This document shows, in pieces, positions 48,301 through 60,300 of a stretch of 64,000 bases of DNA (positions are counted from its first letter, which is position 1; each line of letters starts with the position of its first letter). A program made the position numbers and the translations under genes. Under the pieces are notes generated by a model that was given only the letters and a program-made list of their open reading frames with translations, ran no database searches and had not been told where the DNA came from. Source of the DNA: Chromobotia macracanthus (lineage: Eukaryota; Chordata; Actinopteri; Cypriniformes; Botiidae); contig JAZGTH010000072.1 of assembly GCA_036877525.1 (NCBI GenBank), positions 3,100,001 to 3,164,000 of the forward strand, in the 5' to 3' direction.

Positions 48301-51300
48301 TCATACTAATTACAATGCAAATAGACCTCATAAAAGTTTCAAATACCCACAAACTACTTATTTTATCAAAATTTTACACCAATATTGATTTTGAAATGTG
48401 GACATTTAAAAAGAGGTTTATTGTATACTGTATATACCATAAATTGCATATTGTATTGTTACTGTAGCTCAGTTAGTGGAGCATTGTGTTAGTGGAGCAT
48501 TGTGTTAGTGGCTTAGAGGTTGTGGGTTCGAGTCTTAGCGATCACATGTACTGATAAAAAAGTATAGTGTGAATGCACGATAAGTTGGATCAAAGCATCT
48601 GTAAAATGCATAAATGTGAATGTACACACAATACGAAACTTGGTTACAGTGCTAAAGCCTTCGATATGTGATACATTTTTTAATTCTTATATTTTTTTTA
48701 TGCTGAAAATTGGTGTATTTCTAAAACCACAAACATCTATTATCACTAAGACGAACCAGCGTTAGACTATAAAAGGCTATTTAGGCTAATCCACAGCCTT
48801 CCTCTGTAACCTAATGTCAGCCTGAACGAGGGCGGAGCTTCCTCTTCAAACGCACTCACACTTCCTGTATCTGCACAGCACTTCTCTAAACGTCCTTCTG
48901 GATTTGTGAAACTCTCACATCACCCACACAGTTCTTCAGAAATGCTAGAATTACCTTCACCAAAGCATTTACGTACTAATGAATCCAATAATAGCTCAGA
49001 ATGAAGAAATGATAAACATTTACCTAGAATTCTCAGAGCTGGAAGATGTTCAATCGTTGTAAGAAGCTCCAGGAGTCCAACTGCTCTCTCGCCATCAAAT
49101 GAGTTCATTGATTAAAAAAAAGTGTCAAAAGATCTTTAACTGACTACTGTAATGAGATGTATTATTGTATATATGACTGTATATATGTGTGTGTGTGTAG
49201 ATGCTTTACAACAAGGTTGTAAGGTTTTTTTATGGAAATGTTTTGATTCAGTGTAAGAAGCAGGTTTGCAAACATTATTTTCCACTAACTTTAAGTCAGA
49301 TTTTTGTATGAACAAATAGGTTCTACAATACATGGTTTGTCCCACACAGAGATCTGATCTCATCATCATTGAGTCAGTCTGGTTAAATGAAACAGCCTAA
49401 ATCCATAAAAACTTTGGCAATGTCTCTAAGATGTTTGGAACAAGCTACCTAAAGTAAAATATATAAATAAACATTTTTTAAGCTTTTAATCTGCCTCGGA
49501 CTTTGCGCAATACTATGTGTGTATGTAAGCAAAATGGAGAGCACTATTTCATGCAGGAAAACTGCAGGTTACACGTTTCAAAAAACCTGCAAATATCAGA
49601 TGTTTAAAACTCACTGTACATTGTTTTTTAAGGTGGAGACCTCCACTATCACCTGTCTCAGCATGGGGTCTTCAGCGAGAAGGATATGCGGTTTTATGCA
49701 GCTGAAATCATTCTGGGCCTCGAACACATGCACAATCGATTCGTCGTCTACAGAGACCTCAAGGTAAGGTCGCTGGCGCCCGTCTGTTCACTCATCCCGC
49801 CGCGTTCTTTTCATCAAAAAGAATCGTTTGTTCTCTCTGTCACTGGAAAACTCGCTGATCTCCGCTCGCACTTCATCCAGCACTCCTCTGTTGCCGCTGA
49901 AAAGGGAAAATGAAATGTTCCGCTCGGGTTTGTGTATTTTGTAACGTAAGCTTCTATCTGTTCTGCGTCGTCGTCTGAGGTTATTTTTTATTAAGTTTGG
50001 CTGAGCTGTCTCTCTTGGCAGCGCTGTTTATTGTCTTTAAACGGAAAGTGCGTCACATGATGGAGAGAGTCGAGGTTAACCTACAGTCCCGAACGCAAGG
50101 TTTTGCCTTCCATCTGACGACCGCTGATGTCGCGTAATTTGTCGGCCCTCCGAGTGGAAGCAGCAGGCCTCCGTGCGGAGTGTAGTTACGCAATCGGTAC
50201 GAATTATGCAATTTTAAGTGAGATATTTGGGCTTTGCGCTGCCAGATAGCTGAGGATGTGCAGATCTTCCCAGGCAAACTCTTGAAACCTGAAACTGCTC
50301 ATGTTAGTGGGGTTGCATTCTATTAGCAAACCATCCTGTTGTTTTAAACATTATCACTGCTGTTTGTACAGTAACATAGCCCAACCTGAAATATCACATT
50401 TGCTGACTAACCTCTGAGGAGTGTTGCTAAGAACTGGACTCTGTTTGTGCACCTCAGCCTTTACAAGCTTTTCACCTAATGTCTATTTAAACGTGCTAGT
50501 TTGGCATCACACATTCCCTAAGCAAACAAAACATCCCTTCTGTGTAAATTTGTACGTTGTAACGGCCATAACTGCAACGAGCAAATGACATAGAAGATGG
50601 TTTGCTGGCCCATCCCCCAGTGGAATCTCACATAGCTGTATAAAAATGGTAAATAGGTTCTGAATCGCAGGCGTTGTATGATATTTTTTGTACAACCTAA
50701 TAGAGTTCAGGGTGCATAGACAATTTATCAGCATCGTCCTTTCAAATTGCACGTTAAGACGCCACGTTGCTGTATTGCTATTTGTCTGACCATATGTACT
50801 TTATTTAATTGCACTGATACTGTTTCTCTGGCTGTCGGTTTTAAGAACAGCCTGTGCTTGTCAGGCTGTTAGAAGGATTTTTGGACGATGTCCTTATCTT
50901 CACATCACTTTCTCTTCTCCCCAGCCCGCGAATATCCTGTTAGACGAACACGGACACGTTCGTATCTCTGACCTAGGCCTGGCTTGCGATTTCTCCAAGA
51001 AGAAACCTCACGCCAGTGTGTAAGTTCCTCTCCAGTGGACCTCAAAACTTCAGTCATCTTTCATTCATTTTATTTAAAATTTCTCTGTTTGAAAGGTGTG
51101 GGTCCTGTGTTCAGTTCGGATGTTCCCTCGTGTATGCAAACTGTTTTCTCCCACAGCTTTAAGAGTAGTTTGACATTTCCGTTTTTAAGTGTTTGAATGT
51201 TTTATTCCATATTTTTATGCCAGAAACGTTCTGTACGCAAGTACACAAATGTGACACAATATCTGACTAGCATAGCTAGCAGTGCTTGCATCGCACTTGC

Positions 51301-54300
51301 CTGAAGTACATTTTAAAGGCATATTTAAATTTGCATACCTCTGTGCACAATTGGAGGGGCCGTGGCTTTGGAGGTCGCTTTGGAGATCCAGCGGAGGGTG
51401 GGATCTCAAGCTTTCAAAGCTAGCTTGCTTTTGCTAGCCTCTCAGAAATTGCCTACCCTACTTTTAAGACCCAACCTGAACAGAGTAACAATCACAACAC
51501 AAAGATCCTCAAAGAGGTCTGCTCAGTGTATTGAAATTAGGCTACGAAATGGTACATTTCTATAAATGTATCACAGTCAGAAGAATGTACTCAACTAATA
51601 TTCCAGGATAAGATGAAAATGATACAAGAGTGTTTCATGTAGCTGACTGCCGGTGTTGAGTGTGTTTGTGTGTGATTGACCATTGTTGTGCGTTTACAGT
51701 CTCTGTTCACTCTGCTGGGGGGTGTGTACACTGTGAATTTAATTTGGCGTAATTGCTGTGTTTGCAGAGGTACCCATGGCTACATGGCACCTGAGGTTCT
51801 GCAGAAAGGAACGGCGTACGACAGCAGCGCCGACTGGTTCTCTCTGGGCTGCATGCTGTTTAAACTCTTGCGAGGGTAAGACCGACCTCTGCAGCAGCGC
51901 GCTCATGAATTCTTTATCTCTCTGTCTCTCTCTGAGTCGTTCTCTCTGGTTCTCACACCTGTTTGATGTGGAGTCTAAAGTTTAAATGTCAGAGGTTTGG
52001 AAGCAGGAGGTCAGCCTGCAGACATCACAGAGCAGAAGAAAGAGGCAGAGAGAGTGGGGGTGGAGACCACAGAAACGGTTGCTAGGTGGAGATTGGGGGT
52101 GAGGGAAAATGTAATGGGGGCTGGGTCTTTCCATTGAAGGGCACATGTGTCAAACACTTCAGAGGAAACAGGTCAGTACAGGCCTGGAAAGGGTACAGCC
52201 TTGTGTTTGTAGTGACACTAGTTGTACTGTTCATGCAGTATGTGTAGCGTGCACAGTATGCAAATTTTATGTGGGCGTGGAGTGAGCAGCATAACCACAG
52301 CACACAGAATACAGTATCCCACAATGCATTGCAGACTTGATCTTCCATTTCCCCTGTGAGGAAGGGACCAAAAATAACATGAACTTGTCAATTACAATTT
52401 CATTTCAAATTTGTTGTTTGATCAGATGTTGTCATTTTTTCTTTGTACACAAAATTGAATATTTGAGTTGAATTATGTTCAGGTAAATATACTTTTTCTG
52501 TTAAATACTGTTTTAAGCCATAATAGAGCAAACACGTAAGAACTTTTGGGCATAGTCCAGCTGTGCATGTTCTTCCACCCAATAGTTTACAAAGAAATAG
52601 CATGCAGTATGCACGGTGAAGAGTGTGCTAAGTGTTCAGTACTGAACACAACCAGTATGTCCTTACTTACTGACAACGCTGCTGAGTAAGACGAGGAGAG
52701 GTGTGTGTGTCTCACAGTCAACAGTTAAGACTGGAAACCCCAACAACCCCCCACCTGTTGCCACTGAGCCGCTGTCGTAAGGCTGAGCGCTTTGTTTACA
52801 GTAACTTGACCTCCGTTGTCTTCTGTTCTCATAGGCATAGTCCATTCAGGCAGCACAAGACCAAAGACAAACACGAGATCGACCGCATGACCCTTACCAT
52901 GGTAAGCAGCCACGCGCTCTTTAATCCGCTCTTCTTTTATTTGTGTCTCGTACAAACATTGTAAGTGTAAGTGCCCACCTTAAAGCCTGCCGATAATGCT
53001 CCATACATTGCGATTGTGTAAAGATATGTATAGAAAGATCTGTGTCTACACATCTATATGTTGCATATCTATATGTTGCATATCTATATGTTGCATATCT
53101 ATATGTTGCATATCTATATGTTGCATATCTATATGTTGCATATCTATATGTTGCATATCTATATGTTGCATATCTATATGTTGCACATCTATATGTTGCA
53201 TATCTGTAGATACAGATATGTAGATTATATAGATAAAGAAGGATGTATATCCCTCTATAGATCCTATATAGATATTTATAAAGATATATTACAGTGCATT
53301 TGTAAAGATGTATTAAAATGCATTGCATTGTATGTTATAAGGCATTATAAAAATCTTTTTTTAAGTTTTATCTGTGAATATGCACAAAGTCATGCAAGAT
53401 CACCACCATGGCTTCTTTAATGCTCCCTTAAGCATATCTCTGTGAAACAGTAGATCAATAAACAAACCACCGTTTTCCAAAGAAGAGGAGAGAAGATTTC
53501 ATCAGAGCTGCACCTGTGCTCTTACTCCCACTGTGTTTGAACAAGGGAATACTAATGGAGAGGAATTTGCATCTACGCTTTGCATTTGCAGTAATCTTGA
53601 CCCCACTGAACTGGTGGACTCATGGCTGTCAGGCGGTCTGTAGACAGGAAGTCCCTATTTTGAACTCATTTGGGCCGTTTTGTGGTTTCCTGTAATTAGT
53701 ATTGGCGCTCTGTTTTAAAACGTAGTGAGATGCCTACCTAGGTCACATTTTTAGGCTTCTTAGGCACACTGCCAAAGCGAATATTGCTCCAAATAACAGG
53801 AAGCCAAAATGCTGCGTCGTTTTGATCACAATCAGAGTCAGAAACATTTGTAGATTGGGCAGTCGCACAATGTGCTGTGGTGAATTGTACATCTAATAAG
53901 TTTATTGTTATTACAAAAATCGAGCAGTTCCTCATGCTGTTAGTATGGAGCATTATTTTTGTGACCTGTGAGTTTGTTTCAGTACAAAGATCAGAAGAGA
54001 TTCAGAAATCAGAAGAAATAGCAGTTCAAGCTGTTCTTTGTAGGACAAGCAGGTGTTCTTAAGCAAACTCTTAAGACATTAAACAATTCTCCTCTGACAG
54101 GCAAAATGTTCTGGTTTTGATTGGTAACTGGAACAAAGTTTTGAGCTGAGTGTAACAGTGCTGATGAAGTGTTCGGAGGTTTGGCCAGCTATATTTCCCC
54201 TTCTATCGGTCAATCTGTTTGAAATCAGAGACGTTTCTGTCGACCGAACCACCGCAGCTCAGTCATGTAGTTTCATGCCGACCTTCCAGGAAAATTATCT

Positions 54301-57300
54301 CCCAATTTCATTAGTCAAAGATTTGGATGGTACCTTGTTAAATAAACTCATTTATCAGATCGCAGTAAGATTGGATTGGAAAATCTATGTTTCGTGACAT
54401 GGTAAAAACCTGTGACGTGTAGCACACGTATGCGTCTGCTAAATGACTAAATGTGAATGTAAATATGCCTGTGTGGTTATAGCGAACGTTGACCCTGATT
54501 CAAATGCGCCCCTGTGTGGTTTAGCGATTGTGTTTAGTGCTCACGTTCATTTGTGTGATTGTGAAGATGTTTAAACAATGTTGTGGTAATGTTAATGCTC
54601 TGTTGACCAGGCCAGCAAATAGAAAGTTTGCTGTTCTTGCATATTTACATATTACATATTTTGCACTAACGCAACAAAAGCAAACACTGTCTCCTGGATG
54701 ATCTTGTAAAAGTCAAATACAGCCAACATGACACGCTGTGTTGATTAATGTGACATCAAACTCACAGACTGCTTCCTGTTCCTCTTATTTGAATCAGAAT
54801 GTGGAGTTGCCCGACTCATTCTCACCTGAGCTAAAGTCTCTCCTGGAAGGACTCTTACAGCGAGATGTCGCCAAAAGACTGGGCTGTCTGGGGCGGGGGT
54901 AAGTTGGGACGAATAACTGAGCCCTACATCTTCAAGGCTGGACATGTAATTTTGCTCTGTCATGTTGGATTGGTGTTTTATTCGATGTGTACAGTGGTTG
55001 TGTTCTCAGGGTAATATCTTTAAAAGTTTTAAAAATATTTTCAAAAAAATAAAGTGTCTGGTTTGTGAGGCTGGGGGCATGTGAGGATTTTGGGAAAAGA
55101 AGCAAGAAATTTCAAGTGTAGCTGGAATATTTCCTGGGATATTGTCTATTTAAATCAGATGGACAAATTGTAAAACCAAAAATTCTGTTGACTTTTCTCA
55201 CACTCTAAGAGCAGTAAGACAACGAAAAACACGCATAACTTAATGAATAGAGAAAAGCATGCTGGGAATGATTTGTTGAATGCGGCTTGTTCCGAATCGC
55301 TGACACCTGCTGGTCAGAAGCGGTAACGCTCATCTTTATTTCTCCCACCACAGGGCTTCAGAGGTGAAGGAGCACGTGTTTTTCAAAGGGATCGATTGGC
55401 AGCAGGTCTATCTGCAGAAGGTGAGGCCTTTTACTTGAAGAGCCTCTTTGTTTGAATGTATGATCTCTGTATCCGTTCTGGGAAGAAGCCCTGTTGACTT
55501 CTCCATAATGTATAGGCACTCAGAATAGACTTTCTATTGTGCAACTGCACTTCATTTAAAGTCTTGTCTGGGGATGGTTGCGAATGAGTGACTTATGTAG
55601 TACAACAACAGATTAGTGAGATCAACTTGTAAGTTTATCTAGTGCTTTAAAGGGATAGTTCACCCCAAAATAAATATTTTTTCCATCATTTACTCATCCT
55701 CATGCTGTTTAAATCTAAATGGATTTTTGCTTTGGTGGAACGCAGTATTCCCCACCCCTGATTCCTCCGAGAGGAGAGGTCAACGCTGCAGATGCCTTTG
55801 ATATCGGCTCCTTCGATGAGGAGGACACCAAGGGAATTAAGGTATAACCTAGTCAGTAAAGAATAAAACTGTGTTTGAGTGTCCCTTTTGTGCTGACAGA
55901 CTCAAAGCCAACATCTTCGTTAAATGAATGCAATAATGTGCCCAGTACTTACAGAATAGAACTCTATGAAAGCTAAGGGCACTTGAGCTTGTTATATTCG
56001 TTCCAATGTTCAAATCTGCAGGAATTTTCCGCTGTGCTCTCAGAGCTTTTTGAACGAATTCCTTGTAGCCAGATGTTTGATTCGTGATGTTTGATTCGTG
56101 TTGAAGCCAGCCAATCAGATTGGAGCTGGTGATCTGTCACCTGCTGGCAGTTATTGATGAAGTGTGTTCTGTCCTTGTTTCTCTCAGCTGCTAGACAGCG
56201 ATCAGGAGCTCTATAAGAACTTTCCTCTGGTGATCTCCGAGCGCTGGCAGCAGGAGGTGGCTGAGACGGTGTATGACGCCGTTAACAGCGACACGGATAA
56301 GAATGAAGCACGTAAACGGGCCAAAAACAAGCAGCAGGGCCACGAGGAAGGTGAGACGATGACCTTTGGCTAAAACACACACGCATCTTTGTGAGGGCTT
56401 TCATAGACACAATGCAATCTCTAGCCCCTTATCCTAACCTTAACCATCACAACTAAGTCCCTAATCCTAACTGTTACCATAAACCTAACCTTAACCTAAT
56501 TCTAACCTTCACCCAAAAATCAAGTCTTCAACTTCAAGCAGCCCCTAATAATATGGGTGTCAGAAAGTGAGGACTGGCCAAAATGTCTCACTTTACTCTC
56601 TTTGTCCTCACTCTGATGGTCACACTGGTCCTCACAAAGAGGTCCTCACACACACATATAAAGAACTGTGAAAGAACAAAGAATTATGTGACTCGCCATT
56701 AAGTGGACCAAAGAAAGTGTCCAGAAAGAGTGTACAGAACTTTTTTTATTAAATATTATAAACTTAAATAAATTATTATATATATAAATGTAGTTTTATT
56801 TCATTAATTATAGTTCATTTAATGAAAGCATTCATACATTATGTTTGGCACAGAACAGCTGCTTGTCAGAATTACAAAATACTGTTTGTAAACTTCCTGT
56901 TTGCTTTTATTATCTCATATTTTTTGACAGAACTCTGGCTGTTCCCTAAGAGACACATCTGAGTGTCTTGTATTTTGAGCTTCATAAGGGTCAAGAGAAA
57001 TATTTACATATTACTGTGTTTAATGTGCCTTCATGAAATCTAACTGATGGAGACGACACGCTGTCTGCAGCTCTGTATCACTTACCCACCCAGAATATTT
57101 TAAACTTGTCCAAAAGACCATGTTTTTCCTCTAAAACCTCTAGGTTGCATTAAATCAGATGCAGTCTGTGGGACTGACAATCAGTAATTTCACACGGAGG
57201 TGTGGAGAGATGAAAATTGCTTATGTTACAGTAGTGCTACATTCTCCGGCATAAATTAAAGGTGATGTTGAATTCCAGCGTCATTTCCGCAAATGGCCTC

Positions 57301-60300
57301 AAGCAGAGGATTGAGTCACACTTTTCTCGGCACTTGGCATTCATCACATGACCGGTCAGAAATAGATCTCAGACTTTATATGATTTGGCAAACACTGAAC
57401 CGATCGTATGTATCTCAGTTTCAAAGATACAAACGCGGCAGTTGTGGCGGGGGGCTGGAACTCGAGCGGATTCAGTCTGAGGGAGGGCCTGTTTAATAGT
57501 TCATTTCATGTCATTTCAAACTTCAAGGAACCCAACAGGGAATGTTTTGAATATCATTTTCAAAACATAGTGAAATTTTGTGAATTTTCACTAAATCAGT
57601 GAAATAGTGAATTTTCACTTCTGTACACCGTGCGTCACGTTGTGTTCATACAGACTGTTTATGCTTCTTTAGTGGTGATTTTATGTCCTTTTTGGAGTTG
57701 TTTCATTGTGTAAAAAAGAACAGAATTTACATTCTCCACAACATTTCCTGTTGAGTTCTAAGGAAGAAAGAAATAACTTAAGTTTGAAATGACACAAGGG
57801 TGAGTTAATGAGCTAGTTAATTGTTCTTTTAGTGGTTTCATAGTACTCTAGGATTCTAATACATATTATGGGATTTTTTTATAATGATGCCTCTATGTGC
57901 TGTCTGCGTAGACTACGCGCTGGGAAAGGACTGCATCATGCACGGCTACATGCTGAAGCTCGGAAACCCCTTTCTGACTCAGTGGCAGCGCCGATATTTC
58001 TACCTGTTCCCCAACCGTGTTGAGTGGAGAGGTGAAGGAGAGTCCAGGGTAAGTGTCTGTGTGTGTTGTCTTTATCCTTTGTCATTTGTGTTTGCATAAA
58101 GGGTTATCAGATGCGTTTTTGAGAATGAATATTGCTGTCTGTCCCTACGCTGTAGGACTATTGGAGAAAAACATTTAAAAAACGTAAATTCAAGGTGAGT
58201 CTGGTCTAGGGTTTTAGGTGATGTTTTAGGGGAGATCACATCATGTTAGCAATTAGCATACGCCATCAGTAGTACATGACCCCATTTCCAAATTCCCGCC
58301 ATGACGCAGGTTCACCCTACAGCCCAGTGAACCACTTAAATGCCCACCTCTCCTTGATAACTTTATTTCCCATATCCAAACCAACTCCCAGTCTTTCCCC
58401 TCTGGAGGAAGCGACCACGTTTGTGCGCAGAGCTCTGTGATGCAGAAGTAGGTCACTGCGGGTTTCCTGGGACAAGAGAATTTCTGCCCTGATCTGTAAG
58501 TAAGATAAAGACGGGCAAATTTCACCAGCTTCCTGGTTTTCCCTCCTCAAGCACTTCATTCAGTCTAAATGGGTAAATGCACTTCCTGTGAAACGTCTGA
58601 CTAGGGAAAAGTGAAGCAAATTAGATTTGTGAGCAATAATGACTTTACACTTAACTGGAATGCTGACGTTCTGGGCTCTTACTCAATTTACTTTAACAGA
58701 AGCAGTTTGATTATTATTTTTGTTTGTATTGCTTGTTGTTATATGATTGTTATCCATTATAGGCTTCTTTTTATCCATTTTTGGCCAATATTAGAAAAAA
58801 TGTTTTTCCCAGGATAGTGTAGGCTAGTGTTGGACTGTATATACAGTGAGTTACAAACAAGTCAAGACAAAGCAGAACTTATTATCGGGTGTTGTTACAC
58901 AACACAAAGCTTAGTTTACATGTTTACGGTTGCCAGGCAACATTTGCAACTTGATGTATTAATATATAACTAAAGCGTGTTCATGTGTTTGCACGTGGTC
59001 AGGGTGGAGGTTTTACAGCTTTAAACGTATCGTCCAATCAGAATTGACAATTGGGAACTATTCGTTTCATAATGTTTCACTGTTTGTTTCAGATTTTATC
59101 TCGGGTGTTACTTAAGCAGTTTATGCGTTGCATTTACAAATTTATGAATCATCTTATCTTACAATTTGTGGCCATTAAGCTCCAAACAGAATGTATAAAT
59201 CATACCGCATACCAAATATAGAGGCATAATATGTGTCATATTATATGCCATGGCATTGACATAATTGTCTATATTCACCAAAATATTGAAAATTTTTATA
59301 TGTGAGCTAAAACACTGTAAGGTTTATTAAAATGAAACGCAGGATAAGTCTTCACATAGAAGTGCTATAAATCAAATGTCTTTGAAGCCCAGCAGCACGT
59401 GATGTGCATTTTGAAGGTGGAAAATGTTTGTACACAAGTGAGGTGACTTCCACTTATCCTTCCACCACATGAGAATCAAATATCCAAGATCAGACAGTCA
59501 CGCCCGTTTTATCATCACTGTCTCCCATTGAGGACAAGAACACCATTCCTGTTTTTCGTCCTTGTAGCCCCAGACAACCTCTAGAAGTTTCACCACAGAT
59601 CTATACATGTACCTCATGGACAGAGTAAAACCTCAGCCGTGGTGAGGTAGCGGGTAGCATGTCTTGTTCCTACGCAAACAGGCACAGTAGGATAGTCTGT
59701 GAGGAGACTCTCAGAGGGATTGGCTAATTAGTTTTGTTCTCACCCTAGCAAAACCTTCTGACCATGGAGCAGATCGTGACTGTGGAGGAGACCCAGATCA
59801 AGGACAAGAAGTGTATCCTGCTGAGGATCAAAGGAGGGAAACAGTTTGTCCTGCAGTGTGAGGTACAGCGGCCGCTTTCACTCTGTGTTCTTATCATAGG
59901 TTTCTGTCCATCACCTTCACTGTTATAAAATCTTTGACTTTGTTGTTTTGTCTATGGGCTCTGTTTCAAACCTTAGAGAGCTGTCCTACTGTCATAGGCA
60001 GCTACATTATAAAAGACAACATCCTTATTAAAATGGAACTTTATAAGTCACCTGTTTTAAACATGACTTAAGGTGTCTGACTTGTTGGTCAGTAACTGGC
60101 CAACTCACTAGGGTTTGGAGTAGATCATTTGTTGCTCTTTTGATTTTTTTTTGTTTCTTTTGAACGCATCAGTAATTCATGTTTGTTAAAATTAATGAAT
60201 GAAAGGATTTATTTACAATCTGTTCTGCCTTTACTTACAGAGTGACCCAGAGTTTGTACAATGGAAAAAGGAACTTACGGAAGCTTTCACCGAGGCCCAG

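Noticed and set aside
48461..48545. tRNA gene
   Set aside because: A and B boxes are present, but the internal duplication breaks the cloverleaf and a SINE tail follows.
53051..53205. CRISPR-like array
   Set aside because: Units are contiguous 15-mers with no spacers, within a vertebrate intron.
56430..56530. Interstitial telomere repeat
   Set aside because: The CCTAACCTTAACC tracts are degenerate and are the core of a repeat with inverted ends.
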